Positions 22,072 to 34,766 of a stretch of 64,000 nt of DNA are shown one piece after another. The notes below the pieces were generated by a model that worked only from the letters and a program-made list of their open reading frames with translations, searched no databases and was not told where the DNA came from. The stretch is from Earliella scabrosa (Eukaryota; Basidiomycota; Agaricomycetes; Polyporales; Polyporaceae), in assembly GCA_022605405.1 (NCBI GenBank), contig JABYQQ010000014.1, positions 682,001 to 746,000 of the forward strand. Direction: 5' to 3'. The stretch's first letter is position 1. Every line of letters begins with the position of its first letter. The position numbers were made by a program, and so were the translations under genes.

Positions 22072-23890
22072 GTGCGGGGAGCTCAGGAAGGCCCAATCGA
22101 CCTCCGGGGCGGGGCTCCCGACGAGCTCCAACGAGCTCTCGCGAGCACTAGCCAGCAACGCGAAGCCAACAGAGCGACGCGGGGCTCCCGGCCAAAATGG
22201 TGTCCCCACCGGCCGAGCACAGGGGGAAATCCATCGCTCTACGCAGCGGTCGTAGCGTGTCTCGGCGAGCTTCCGTCTGCGCTCGGCCGTGCTCCCCTTG
22301 TTCTGTTTGAGCCGTCGCAAGCTCTGTCAATGCAGCCCGTGCAAACAAGGCGAGCTCTGATGAGCGTTGGACTAGCACAATCGGATCAACGGAAGGCCCA
22401 ATCGAGCTCCGGGGAGCTCCCGACGAGCTCCAACGAGCTTTCGCGAGTACTAGCCCGCCACGCGAAGCTCAACAGAGCTCCGCGGGGCTCCCGGCCACAA
22501 TCGTCTCCCCACCGGCCGAGCTCCGAAGGAAATCCGTCGCCCTTCGCCGTGCTCATGGCCTGTCTCGGAGAACTTCCGTCTGCGCTCGGCCGTGCTCCCC
22601 TTGTTCTGTTTGAGCCGTCGCAAGCTCTGTCAATGCAGCCCGTACAAACGAAGCGAGCTCCAACAAGCTCTCCCGAGCGCAACAGAAAGATCAACCGAAC
22701 TTCGCGGGGTTCCCAGCCGTGCGGAGAGCTCAGGAAGGCCCAATCGACCTCCGGGGCGGGGCTCCCGACGAGCTCCAACGAGCTCTCGCGAGCACTAGCC
22801 AGCAACGCGAAGCCAACAGAGCGACGCGGGGCTCCCGGCCAAAATGGTGTCCCCACCGGCCGAGCACAGGGGGAAATCCATCGCTCTACGCAGCGGTCGT
22901 AGCGTGTCTCGGCGAGCTTCCGTCTGCGCTCGGCCGTGCTCCCCTTGTTCTGTTTGAGCCGTCGCAAGCTCTGTCAATGCAGCCCGTGCAAACAAGGCGA
23001 GCTCTGATGAGCGTTGGACTAGCACAATCGGATCAACGGAAGGCCCAATCGAGCTCCGGGGAGCTCCCGACGAGCTCCAACGAGCTTTCGCGAGTACTAG
23101 CCCGCCACGCGAAGCTCAACAGAGCTCCGCGGGGCTCCCGGCCACAATCGTCTCCCCACCGGCCGAGCTCCGAAGGAAATCCGTCGCCCTTCGCCGTGCT
23201 CATGGCCTGTCTCGGAGAACTTCCGTCTGCGCTCGGCCGTGCTCCCCTTGTTCTGTTTGAGCCGTCGCAAGCTCTGTCAATGCAGCCCGTACAAACGAAG
23301 CGAGCTCCAACAAGCTCTCCCGAGCGCAACAGAAAGATCAACCGAACTTCGCGGGGTTCCCAGCCGTGCGGAGAGCTCAGGAAGGCCCAATCGACCTCCG
23401 GGGCGGGGCTCCCGACGAGCTCCAACGAGCTCTCGCGAGCACTAGCCAGCAACGCGAAGCCAACAGAGCGACGCGGGGCTCCCGGCCAAAATGGTGTCCC
23501 CACCGGCCGAGCACAGGGGGAAATCCATCGCTCTACGCAGCGGTCGTAGCGTGTCTCGGCGAGCTTCCGTCTGCGCTCGGCCGTGCTCCCCTTGTTCTGT
23601 TTGAGCCGTCGCAAGCTCTGTCAATGCAGCCCGTGCAAACAAGGCGAGCTCTGATGAGCGTTGGACTAGCACAATCGGATCAACGGAAGGCCCAATCGAG
23701 CTCCGGGGAGCTCCCGACGAGCTCCAACGAGCTTTCGCGAGTACTAGCCCGCCACGCGAAGCTCAACAGAGCTCCGCGGGGCTCCCGGCCACAATCGTCT
23801 CCCCACCGGCCGAGCTCCGAAGGAAATCCGTCGCCCTTCGCCGTGCTCATGGCCTGTCTCGGAGAACTTCCGTCTGCGCTCGGTCGCGTG
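22072..23890. repeat. 647-bp higher-order tandem repeat, about 2.8 copies
   Basis: Units begin near 22072, 22719 and 23366, and the same bases recur at exactly 647-bp steps with no difference that I noticed. Each unit is itself two diverged half-units of roughly 310-330 bp, both containing CCAATCGA, CTCCAACGAGCT and TGTTTGAGCCGTCGCAAGCT. The repeat is full of the palindrome GAGCTC. Long frames occur on both strands but are a by-product of the composition. The third copy is cut off at about 23890. Confidence 0.9.
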
Positions 23891-24436
23891 CCCCATGGTA
23901 TCGGACAAGCGGCGAGCTCAGTCAATGCAGCCCTGTACAAACGAAGCGAGCCCCTACGAGCTCCCGACAGGCGCAGCCGACCATCTGGGATGTCGGTTGC
24001 GCTCCCGTGTCGTGCTCGTTTAAGATACACGCGAGCGTTGTCCCCTCTCCCCCACGGACCTCGCCGACCATACGCACCCGGTCCAACGATCTCACTATGA
24101 CACATGACTTCTGGCGTACATGAGAGTACGGCGCCATGCGCAACTACACTTGATAGGGGGATGACGCGGCAGCTGCAGCTCGAATAAGCTTTTCACAAGC
24201 CACCGCCAGGTAACTTGGAATATCCATAGAGCTTCGCGATGCACATATCCGACGTCAGCGCGTTGTGTCTGCTCCTCCGAACCATGAGTCCACGACAACT
24301 CTGACTGCGAAGGCATCCATTGATGTGTACAGCTATTCCAAACAAACCGAAAGTTCACACACCACGGTGTAGGGCTGGGACAATGATCAGCTGGGTACCG
24401 TGAGGTTGCAATCGTGGCCACTCACTCGTCTTCACC
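23891..24436. other. Spacer between repeat array and next gene
   Basis: No recognisable coding sequence. It would include the 3' UTR of the minus-strand gene that ends at 24437. Confidence 0.35.
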
Positions 24437-27400
24437 CTAACCTTCAAACACGTCGTCGTCCGTCCCGGAAATCGTCTCCACGTCCGAAACCTCCGAGGTT
24501 GCTCTCCCCTTCCCCTTCCCCTTCCCCTTCCCCTTCTTCCTCTTTATGTTCTTCGCGTTCGCCTCCGCCCTCACCCTCTCTTTTGCCTCTTCAGTAGCGA
24601 TCGTCCAAGCCGGTAGGGTAAAATCATAATCCTCGTCGATAATGCGAAGTTGCTCTCGAACGTGCGGCTTAAGCGTAGCCAGCCAATCGGGGTCGTAGCA
24701 GTTGCGCCAAAGTCCTCGCGGGGCGACCGTGTTATCAATGCGGCCATCTGGGTGAGGGAGGCGTTCACGAGGAGCGTTTCCACCAGGCAACTGGTCTCCG
24801 ACGCCGTTCTTGAAGTCCTCCAAGTGCCATTTGTCGAGCGTGTGGAAGAACTCGATCAAGGGCTTGCTTTGCCATGCGGAGCCGATGATGAAATATTTGC
24901 GTGGATGAGGCTGTCTCTTCACACTATCGTCCTCAGAATCGACTTCGGCCTCGTCTCCGCTCATGTGTGAGGGTTTCAACTGGGAGAGCAAGGCGAGATG
25001 ACGGTCTTCTCCGTGCAGTTTGACGACGAGCTTACGCACTCTGAGCGTCTATCAAGGTCGTTAGATCACCACATAGCGATGCCCTACAGATCTTACTTAC
25101 CGTAGATCGACGAGAATAGCCCCTGCGCCTGAGAATGCTCCTTCGCTCCTTGGCGATGACCGACACTGTCCTGGGCGATGCATACCGTCGATATTCGGCA
25201 CGCAGGTGTCTCATGTGTGAGTCCAGCAGGTCGCCGATACATTCTTCCGTGAGCAGTCGCTCGGGCACGTCGGTGAGGGCTCCTGCCACGGTCTGAAGGA
25301 AGTGCTCGATGAAGAAGGCACGTGCTTCGCAGTTGAAATGGAACCGTTTCCATCCGCGAATGAAGTCAATGTAGAACGACTCAGGCGTGAAGTAGCTCCC
25401 TTCCGCCTGCTCGTACGCCTTGACTTCTGCAGGTGTCAACGTTGGGTACTTGACGGGCAGGTACTTCACATGCTTGTACTTGAGTAACTTCAACTTCAAG
25501 TGACAACGAATCAAGTCCTATAAGCCAGAGATGAAATTCGAGAGGCATACGACTCGGTCAAGTAAGTCACTCACAGAAAGTCGATCGAGGTAAGGACGGT
25601 CGATGGCCTTCTGCCTACGCCGTGCCTCCTGCGCAGCGTTGTCTGCATCCTCGTCGTCGGAGACATCCGCGTAGCCGCTCATGTCTTCGTCTTCTTCCTC
25701 ATCGTACACGGGCTTCTTACTCGAAGAACCGCGAGGAGACTTGGCAGTACGAGCTTCTTTGGTACGAGCTTCTTTGGTACGCTTATGGCCTCCCTGGTGC
25801 TCCCCAAGATGGTCGTCCAAAGTCTGTCTGTAAGTGTGTGTCGTGAGTCCTTACAGCATATTCTTGACATAGAAACATTCGCAACTTACTGTAATCGCCC
25901 AACTTTGGCGTCGAGCTGATTGACCGCATCGAGCATGACGGTACCGAAGTAGGCGTCGGGACCAGAAGGCGGGCCAGTATACGTGCCACCGCCAGCCGCG
26001 CCGTAGCCGCTTGTCGCGGACTGAGGTGGGTGTCCATCGAACCTGCCATGGCTGGACTCCTTCGCGAAGAACCCATTGGACGAAGCCGGTCCAAAGTTGC
26101 TAGTAGGATTGGCAGTGCTGGCCGGGTCCCAGTCGTTGGAAGCGTCGGGCTAAGCAGTGTCGTGTGAGTGATGATGCCGTACCATACTGTGCACTACAAT
26201 ACTGACCGGCACTTCGAAGGAGGTTCGCGGTTGCACGTCAGGGTCCTAGCGATAGCAATGTAAGCGATACTAGATGATTCTTGATGCGTGGTATGAGCTC
26301 ACGGAGGAGTCGTCCGCATCTTCCACGTATGCTGTTTTCACACTTCTGCGATTCGAACCCGCCGGGGGTCTCGAAGGTCTCGAGTTGGTGGTTTGGCGCG
26401 TGGCGCGGCGTCGAGCCTGGGGTTTCTCCTTCACAGGGGTCGTCTTGGTTGCGGATGCCGATCCAACCACAAACAAGGGCTGATGGTAGTTATGGCACTG
26501 GTGGAACAGAGAACAGACGATTACATACATCAACAGCCATGGCATCCTCGCCGGGGTCATTGCCGTCCCTCCGTGCTCGCTGACGCAAGTGATATATCCC
26601 GACAAGGCGGCGCTGATCCGCCTCTGACAGAGAGAACCACAGGGCAAGAGACGCCTCGTATGACTGTGGAACAGACATCAATATCCCGTTGAGCACATGC
26701 AGTGCAGGACGTACCGTGTCTGGACCAAGGCGGATAGGAACGACGCCATCGGGAGGAGGTATCTTGCCTGGTTTGTGGACGACGGTATCAAATGACTGGG
26801 CTGCGGGTGGTGGTTGGGCTTGAGGAGTTGCTTCTGGATGTCTAGGACGTGGTGGCATAGCGTTCGAAGGCGCGGTTGCATCGCGAAACGAAGAAGGTCG
26901 TTGAGCTGTAGTATCTGGGGAAACGGTGGTCTGTTGCCGTGATGCAGCCGTCTGAGAGGACGATGCACGCTGGGGCGCAGGCATATCGGTCGTCGGAACT
27001 GGCAGTGGCCGCGAAGGTTCAGCCTCATGTTGAGCAGCCCGCTGAGCCTGGTCTGCAAATCGTACATGGCGAGGGTCTTGACGAGCCTGCGCATAGTCAT
27101 GTTGCGGGTGGTCCTCAGGAGGTGAGTGAGGAGTCTGCGCAGGTTGCGGAGTCTGCGCGTAGCTAGCGGGCGGAACATCTTGAGATCGATCAGTGTCTTG
27201 TTGAGGTTGCGCATAGCCAGCAGGCCGGGCTTGCTGATATCGCGCATAGTCAGTAGGCTGGGATTGCTGAGGATGCGAGTAGCCGGGAGGAGAGGGCTGT
27301 TGAGGATGCAAGTAGTTAGGATGCGGGGGCTGTTGAGGATGCGCATAGCTAACGGGCTGCTGAGGATGCGCATAGCTGGTGGGCGGGCCCTGCCGAGAAT

Positions 27401-27707
27401 GCGTGTAGTCCGCGGGTGGAACGTGCTGAGGATGGGTATAGCTGGTGGGCGGAACCTCCCGAGGATAGTAGCCGGGGGGCGGAACCTGAGGAGGGTGCGA
27501 GTAGCCAGCGCCCGAGAATTGTTGAGGCCGATAGCCAGCGGAGGAATCGGGATGTGCACCAGCGTATGGCGGATATGGGGGTGGTTGTCGAAGGTGTGCA
27601 TCTGGAGGAGGACGGTAGTATTGGGACGGTGCGGTCGGATGGTGTTGATAGTGTGTGTATGCGGACGGAGGTGGCGCACCCGAGCCTTGGGGATGGTTAT
27701 ACTCCAT
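24437..27707 (-). CDS. Large Pro/Gln-rich hypothetical protein, multi-exon
   Basis: The ATG at 27707 starts MEYNHPQG. The first exon encodes a long disordered region of His/Pro/Gln/Tyr repeats (YAHPQQP, YTHPQ types) of about 300 residues, then LDxxxQSYEASLALWFSLSEADQRR-like sequence. Later exons carry a basic KEKPQARRRATRQ segment, an acidic YDEEEDEDMSGYADVSDDEDAD segment in which the SDDED part looks like a phosphosite, and a folded block around YFTPESFYIDFIRGW and FHFNCEARAFFIEHF. The last exon ends in a Gly/Lys run (KGKGKGKGKG) and a Ser/Asp tail before the stop at 24437. A nuclear protein of the kind common and lineage-specific in Agaricomycetes seems likely; I do not recognise a function. 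Introns of about 50 bp divide the 3' half. Confidence 0.65.
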
Positions 27708-28181
27708 GCAAGCTACCGACCAATATATGAGTACCATGATCACGTAGTCTCTGCAGAAGAACACACAAACCTGAGGTGAGCAAGTCAGGGAATGGATGGT
27801 ACTGGGTGGCGCGTGGATGCGTGGGGTGAGGTGAGGGAGAACGTCTCACGGACGTCTCACATAGCGATATATCAAGGCGATGAAGCAGTCTCAAAAGTCT
27901 CATTGTGGCCATGATAGATAAAGCGACGCGCACCATTGATGTGTAAGACATGCGGTACAAAACAGCAGGCAAAGCGGGCGCGCTGGACACGTGTTGACGC
28001 GCTTTGACGCGACGCCTTATGCGCCATAGCGCGCTCCCATTACATTGTGGAAACTTACATTCTTCGCTTACACTACGTCACGCCTTCCGCGTCAGAGTCC
28101 ATTCCACTCTACGCACGTCTGAGGCAGGGAATAAGGGAGTGTAGCGATAAGAGATGTGGCAAAACGTACAGGCCAGATCAC
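27708..28181. other. Intergenic region upstream of the Pro/Gln-rich gene
   Basis: No gene seen. It separates two minus-strand genes and probably holds the promoter of the Pro/Gln-rich one. Confidence 0.35.
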
Positions 28182-29286
28182 TCACCCATGACCATGAATC
28201 CGTAGACGATAGATGCAGGTAACGTCGCTACCCCAGTTATCGAACACTTCGACCACGAACACTCCAAAGTTGATGCGCGCGTCAAAGATCTTTGGGTCCA
28301 CCGGGAACGTCTGGCTGTGGTGGGGGGATTCGAGATTGAAAGTGAAGTTTGCGATGTGCATGAATGTGTAGATATCCTGCATCGGAGGACCAACGCCACG
28401 CTGAAGTTGACCTTGTCGACCCTGATTCGCTCGTCCGTCGAGGGCCCCCCAAAGCCGCATGCGCCGAGGGGCTTGGCCTGGATCATCCGCGACCTTCTGT
28501 GGTACATAGTCTACGGTGATGTGCGTGGGGTGGATGACATGAGGAATGTAGATGCCAACCTGTCCGTGGTTCCCCTCGAACTGCCAGCATCTACCTCCAT
28601 GGAGGTTGTGGCGTAGGACTACTTCAGCGGGATGGCGAGTCGAACTGGATTTGGAGCCGGCTGCCCTCGGGAGCTCCAGGGTGCACGACGTCAGTTCGGG
28701 GACAATGCGGCCTCCGTCCACTGCAAGCGCATAGTCACGAGGACCATAGTGAGTGTGCATGGCGTTCTGAACGGCCTCTTCGATGTACTGGGCGAGATGG
28801 GGTGGTATGGTTTGTGGTGGAGCGGAAGGGAGACGGAGCAAGGTGGATAACGAGCGAGTGCGCACATAGACATATTTGGCGAGAACGCGCGGAAAAGCTG
28901 GCTGGTATACAGCAAAGGCAACTAGAGCGAGGGCGAAGCACAAAGTGAAGGAGACGAGGGGTCCAGGCGCGGGGGTACGGGAAAATCGTGTGCGTGTAGC
29001 TCGGGGGGATCCTTTTCTCCCTGGGTTCGGTGGTTTGGACGACGTACGCTGATCCAAGCTACCCAGTGGCCCCCCCGTGCGCGGTGAGCTACCGGGGCGG
29101 GGGAGATTTGTATGTTGGAATCTGGGATCGTCCTGAGCCCACCGCACATGCTTGGAGGCTACTACCACGATGAGACACCGCGGATTGGGAGCATTAAGTC
29201 GACGGCTTACCGGGTTGTGCGGACTCCTCAAAAACGAAGCGGCCTCCATAGAAGGGATCTTCGATGGCGGGCTTGTGGGCGTACAT
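28182..29286 (-). CDS. SUN-domain protein 1
   Basis: Two exons, 29286-29211 and 29161-28182, with a 49-bp intron, give 351 residues from ATG at 29286 (MYAHKPAIEDPFYGG). A single membrane helix (SFTLCFALALVAFAVY) near residue 95 is followed by a linker and the SUN domain, seen as DYALAVDGGRIVPELTS, PAEVVLRHN, CWQFEGNHGQVGIYIP, RRMRLWGALDG and a final CIYRLRIHG. SUN proteins sit in the inner nuclear membrane with the domain in the perinuclear space, where they bind KASH partners. No coiled coil is obvious, so this is a short form. A longer start upstream (29424) is possible. It has a paralogue at 62299-63366 with an intron at the same place. Confidence 0.85.
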
Positions 29287-29487
29287 GAGTGAGTGCGAAT
29301 GTGCTGCTGGTGCTCCAGTGGCGCAGAACGAGGGAAAGAGGAGGATAGTAAGCGCCCCGCCAGCGCGCCTGCTCAATGCGGACATGTGACCGCTCGGGCC
29401 CAGTAGCGGCGCGAAGATTGACATTATACATGCATTGAAGACACACTCGGATACTACAACGTAGACAGGGCAGAAACACAGAGTGTC

Positions 29488-29915
29488 TCAGACGAGCAAG
29501 GGAGCGCGTCGGGAGCGCGGCGGAGTGCCAGTTCAAGTTGGTCGTGTCCGAGCGAAGGAGGTACCTCGCTAGGCAGGAGCGCCTCCGATACGACGAAGCG
29601 ACGAGTAGGGCAGTGCTTCGCACCGAGGGGGGAGAGGGACTCGTTAGTATGACGAAGCCCTGTCGGATGGAGGGTCGGCTCGCGGGAGTGCGTCGGAGCG
29701 CGGGTGCGAGAGAGCACCGACGAGTGAGGGAACGGGGGTGTGCGAGGGAGCGCCTCGCTGCGGAGAGAGCACGTTTGCAGCGAGGGTATGCGCTGATACG
29801 TAGTGCGTCGAAAAGAGGGAAGAAGCCGTCGGCATGGCCAGAGCGTGTCGGATGGGCTTGCGCAGTGTGTCGGGCAGAGAAGCACGGCGTCGGAGCGAGG
29901 GAGCGCGGGAGATAA
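29488..29915. repeat. Dispersed GC-rich repeat, copy 1
   Basis: The sequence from TCAGACGAGCAAGGGAGCGCG through GTGCGTCGAAAAGAGGGAAGAAGCC closely matches 61592-62105 in the same orientation. It is built from GGAGCG, CGAGGGAG and CGGAG words. No protein, terminal inverted repeat or tRNA-like promoter was recognised. It lies just upstream of SUN gene 1. Confidence 0.75.
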
Positions 29916-30226
29916 ACGCGTCCAGAAGGAAGTTCTCCGTTTCATACCATCGGAGCATAGGAGTCGTGCGCTGCGCTGGAATACATCGCCGTGAGCTTGA
30001 AACCATAATTTGCACCTGTTGGCACCGTAATTGCACCTGCACCTGACGCATGATGAGCGCAGAGGCACTCTGTGCCCGCACCTGACCATGGCTGTCGTTG
30101 CCCTGCCTGGCGAGGCGAGGCGAACATCGTTGAAACTCAGGGAGATGAGCGTTTCCGACAGTATATCTGTTGGTGATCATTTCGCCGAGTTCTAGACAAT
30201 ACATTTCAGAGAGATTGGTGCAAACT
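29916..30226. other. Spacer after dispersed repeat
   Basis: No gene seen. Confidence 0.35.
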
Positions 30227-32713
30227 TCAGCGCTTCACTTCCCAGGCTGTCCACGTACTACGGGGAAACTCCATCGGAGTCGTGTGGACGTCATCAAGGG
30301 AAAAATCCAAACCACCTAGAATGTCATCCACAACGTCCTTATGTAAATCTGCTGCGTGAACCACCACGGGAGGATATAGGGGTTCCGGCGAATCAGACGA
30401 GCGATTGTACCACTTGGTATGGAGGACCACCAGGGGGTGACTGCAAGGACTTGCCATCAATGATAGGAACAGTCATTGTGGACGTTACTGACCTCTCCAC
30501 GAAGTGCTTCTGTAACTGGACGAAGTCGTAGGCCCAGCGGGATTGTGGCCAGTCGCATCGGACACAGGTCCACCGCGCGAGCGCCCTCGTTCCATGGAGT
30601 CCGGCAGCCCGTTCTGAGCGCTCCAGTTTCTTCACGTAACTTGCGACTTCAGAACAGACGGGATACCATTCTACACGAGACATGCCGTGCGCCTCAATCA
30701 TGTGCTGCACCTATGATTTCGTATGAGCGCGTCATTGACAGTCAGAGTAGTTGTAAAGACAACGTACCGCGCAACGCCAACCCATGACCACCATGACCCT
30801 GTTAAGCTGGCTGCATGCACCACATGCAACTCGTCCATCTAGTCTGGAATCCTGAGGATCTAGAGCAGGCGGCTCCAACCCGAACGCATCGCTAACCACC
30901 CCAACCAAATCAGCACAGGGATACAATGAGGCAGGCGACCACGGCCGAACGCCCTGAGAGTACACGACGCAGGTACGTTCGAACATAGTACCTAGGTCGT
31001 TGATGAGCGGTGTATATGCCCCGTCAATCCAAGGAGAGCAGTCTTGGTCACGGTGAATGTGGCTCCAGCCTGGGTCGAAGCCATAACAGCAGCTGTGCGT
31101 CATCGCCGAAGTCCCTTGGACAAGTTGCTTGCATTGCGTGCACCAAAACAAGGCCGAGGGAACATCTAGAGAGGAGCAGGGGGGTAGATGACCCGTGTAG
31201 GAAGAACCGGCGTTGAGTAGCGTGAGGAGAGTATGCTTCCTCGCATCTCGCCATTGATCAACATACACGCCGATCATCTCCTCGTACACAGCGGCAGGTA
31301 TGAAGACGGCTTCGTGGAATTGTATTAGATGCGCGACCACGGGCAGGTCAACGAGATCGAGCGCGCAAGGCCACACGCTGACCGTACCCGACGCTGTCTC
31401 GTTTCGGCGAGAATCGAGAACGGTGTCGATTTGTCGGAGGCGAGCGAACATAGCTCGGACTTGAGTCAGACGAGACTCCAATAACCTGCGGCTATCAAGG
31501 AAGCGCTTCACTGCCGGCAGAGACACGTCCCACTCTGAACGTCCGAACTATCAGCACCAAGCTCATATGACCAGACATGGTCGATACCTACCATCGTCAT
31601 TGAGAGGATGGGGTTTCTTGAAGAACGCATATATGCTCACAGACAGTCCCTCCAGTCCGATGCCCAGATTGATCAACTCGGTGATGTAGCCGAGCGCGAC
31701 TAGCTTGTCGTGTATTCTGAGGGGAACCCAAGATCAGCAACATGTACCATATTCCGTCTGCGAGGGCCGCACGTACTTTCTGTACCGCTCCAACCTGATC
31801 TTTTCGAGACGTTCGCGTTCAGTCTCATCCATGTTCGCCTTCCAAACGTGACATCTCTCCGCATGCTGAGAAGTACGTGAGATGACGAGCGAGTAGGATA
31901 AGGTGGGCTTACACTGCGACGTTCCATCGTTGAGACATACCAATCCCCAATGGTGATGAAACGTTCAGAATCAGACGCATCGTGCAAAGCATCACGGAGC
32001 TTTGTGACGTCAGGGAGATGGTAGAGGGTGACAAGGGTTGAATCACCGTCATCTGGATGCGAACTCAGCATGAACTCCCTCTCCTCACCAGGATGTACTC
32101 ACCAGTCACGAACTCGCAACGGATCGTAGGAAGAATCCTGGCCACGTCGCCGCCAAATCGATTCTGATAGGATCCACCTTCCAAACCTTTGTATGGGTGC
32201 GCCGTAGTCGTACTGACAAAAGCTCATGAGGTCAACAGAGGCGACCAAACTAGTAACGCGGGACAACTCACTAGATAGGTTCGCACTGAGTGCAGTAGCG
32301 CGTGTAGAATTGCCATAGAGGGTTCTTGCTGCTGTCGTCCACAGCGAGACAGCTTTGGCAGTGATCCTCAAAGCATAGAGATGCATATCGCATCTCGGCG
32401 AGCCACCCAGGACAGTCAGGGAGACCGGGCACGTTGCGGCGAACGACTCGCCAGAACAATTCAGCATTGTGTCCCTTGAAATAATCATGGGTGTCCTTGT
32501 CGATGCGAGAGAGATTCAACAGGTCGGTCGGCGTCAGATAGCCGTAAATCTATAACATCCACAGTAAGTATTGCATGAGGGCAAAGGCGAACAAAATGGG
32601 TGGCATACTTCTATCTGAATATCTTCCTGAATAGCCGGCCACTTGAAGTGTCGTGCCGGTGATTCGCCTCCGGAGACATGTTCTGGCGTTCGGGACTTCT
32701 TGACAGGACGCAT
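30227..32713 (-). CDS. F-box protein with Cys/His-rich C-terminus
   Basis: From ATG at 32713 (MRPVKKSRTPEH) the spliced product begins with a basic segment and then an F-box-like stretch: IYGYLTPTDLLNLSRIDKDTHDYF, AELFWRVVRRNVPGLPDCPGWLAEMRYASLCFE, followed by CQSC and YCTQC pairs that may bind zinc. Further exons carry coiled helical segments (ETERERLEKIRLERYRK) and the C-terminal region WTCVRCDWPQSRWAYDFVQLQKHF. The last exon ends at a TGA at 30227-30229. This is the pattern of the expanded basidiomycete F-box family, substrate receptors of SCF ubiquitin ligases. At least seven introns are needed; not every junction was traced. Confidence 0.7.
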
Positions 32714-34140
32714 GGTGGATGGTATGGTCACGACGGAGGGGGGAAAGGACGTACCAGATGTCTGCATTATAGGTGCCAGGAGGAGGCCGAACAGACAAAG
32801 AGGTCCTTTGACATACCGCGGGTCATTCAGATGATTTTGATCAACTCGCCCGCCAAGGATCAGGTCGCTACGACGAGATTATGTCGCAATGGTTGGAGCT
32901 CCAGTAACCTGAGTAGGTCGCTGTAGTTGATGCCCAAGGAGGAGGGCAATAGGCAAACGTCGGCGAGCGGAGATGCGCGGCCGCGCGTCATGTCGGAAGG
33001 GATGGGCGCTGGTGCAAGGAGCGCTATTACATCATGATCTCGCCGTCCGTCAAGGGAGAACTACAAGGGCACGAAGGAGGCTGCCTCAATACGTCGAATT
33101 TCGCCTAAAACTACACTTGGGAAATACGAGCGTACGGGGGACGTCTGCCATTGGGACACAGCAAGGTGAATTATGGTAGAGTGCGACCATGGGCGGTAAG
33201 CTCCCGAAAAACTCCATCTTCACGGCTATACAAGAAGTAGGATAACGTACGATGCATTGAACAGTATACGTATAGGGTGATTGCTCCCTGAAACAGTAAG
33301 GCATGAGGAGTACAAACACAGAAACAGACTATACACCATGGGGGGAAACGCATGCGGTATGATAGGTGACTCCAGACCGTGAAAGGCTGGATTACTACAG
33401 GCAGGCGACGAGGAGTGATAACCAGCGGATCGGTATCCGCGCGCTGTGACCCAGGGGCGATGTAAGCCACAGTCCAGCGAGTGGTGACATGCTGCAACTT
33501 GCAAGATGTCGCCGACGGACAGGTCTTCCAGCATGGGAAGACCGTCAACCGTTCCAACAGCATGGCTCGTACACCAGCACGGTGTCCAGCCGAGTGAGTT
33601 TCTGTGTGCCTCGATGTCTCAACTACGCGTTCGATGCCACACATACTGATACGTTCCAATGAAAGCTCACCTCGTTGGTGATGACGGGTGCAGGCGCCAT
33701 GAGCGAGGCAACCGGAGCGTCCCCTCCGCAAGAACGCAGGACCTGAGTGATGAGCTAGCGCTCATCACCTCTTGATCCGACGAGAGCTTCACAGAGGGAG
33801 GAGAAACAGCCGAGGCAGCATTGCGCCATCGTCCTTTAGAAGACCAAGCGAGAGGGACGAAGTACTTAGTACGTACTCGACCACATAAACCTACGATTTG
33901 GTTGCTGGTAGAACTGTTGAGCTCTACGGGGCAATAACCCTGGTAGAGGGTTCCGGTCCCCAACAACCGCCTTCCTTCATCGAAGCTTGATGTTCACTGT
34001 TTTCGAATAACACCGTAGCATTGAATGGATGGCGGGAGCTATATAGAGACATACGGCCTGGCGCCAGATTGTGCTGAGGGTGTGCGCGATACGAGACCAG
34101 TCTAGTGCCAGCTGCAATGTGACAGCGAGCAGACGATAAA
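32714..34140. other. Region with at most a decayed small gene
   Basis: On the minus strand, MAPAPVITNE at about 33701 and a block starting TPCWCTSHAVGTVDGLPMLE near 33580 could be exons of one small gene, but I cannot find a clean chain or a family. The rest shows nothing. Confidence 0.3.
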
Positions 34141-34141
34141 T

Positions 34142-34430
34142 GTGAAATCAGTAGGTGAAAGCGGCGAGCTGGGGACAGGATGGGACGAGGAGAAGGACGA
34201 AGTAGGCGTCTACGCCACGTGGGTCCACCACTGCAACCGCAACAGCACTCGTCCACGCCTTGTCGTCGAACGTCACGTCGAATCCCACTCTGAGCTTTCA
34301 AAACCCCGTCTTGTGCTCATTCCCTCAAGCCCTCAAGAACAACTCGTCCAAACGACCTGCGAGCCTCCAGTTTCAACCGAAGCGTTGTCAGATACTTACG
34401 GGAGGAAATCGTCGAACGTGTCGTAGACTT
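34142..34430. repeat. Decayed LTR fragment related to the Gypsy LTR
   Basis: It shares TCGTCGAACG-CACGTCGAA-CCC (about 34261) and TCGTCGAACGTGTCGT (about 34411) with the LTR at 2049-2835, in the same order and with similar spacing. Ends are not identifiable. Confidence 0.35.
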
Positions 34431-34766
34431 GGATAATGGAGAGCCCGGTGGACGTACGGGTAAGATGGGAGACTCGGTCAACACAGATTACGCCGGTACG
34501 TTCTACCCTGCGTCTCTCTACGGAGACCTGAAGCAGACTCTTGACACGCAACACGGCGCACGCAAGACATCAACCGGCCCATTTGTATTGACCGGGACGC
34601 TTCCTGGGCTGCACGTCGGTCTGCCAGCTGCTCCGGTGTCAACGAATGGCGCATTTCACCCCTACCCTCTACCGACGGTCTATATGTAAACAACAGCTTG
34701 CATTCCAATGGCCTCGAGGTCCACCAATTCTTGTCCTGCTGCGTGGCATGATTCGGAGAGGTACGT
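34431..34766. other. Spacer, no gene recognised
   Basis: An 86-codon plus frame at 34429-34689 has no motif and no exon support. Confidence 0.3.

Noticed and set aside
22039..24100. Long open frames on both strands across the 647-bp repeat (up to 287 codons)
   Set aside because: They repeat with the DNA unit, occur on both strands, shift frame between copies and have no domain; GC-rich repeat by-products.
26678..27679. 333-codon minus-strand frame overlapping the Pro/Gln-rich exon
   Set aside because: Shifted-frame shadow of the repetitive exon; Leu/Arg/Thr-rich with no structure.
29454..30204. Long minus-strand frames over the dispersed repeat
   Set aside because: They overlap the GC-rich repeat and are not kept in the copy at 61592-62105.
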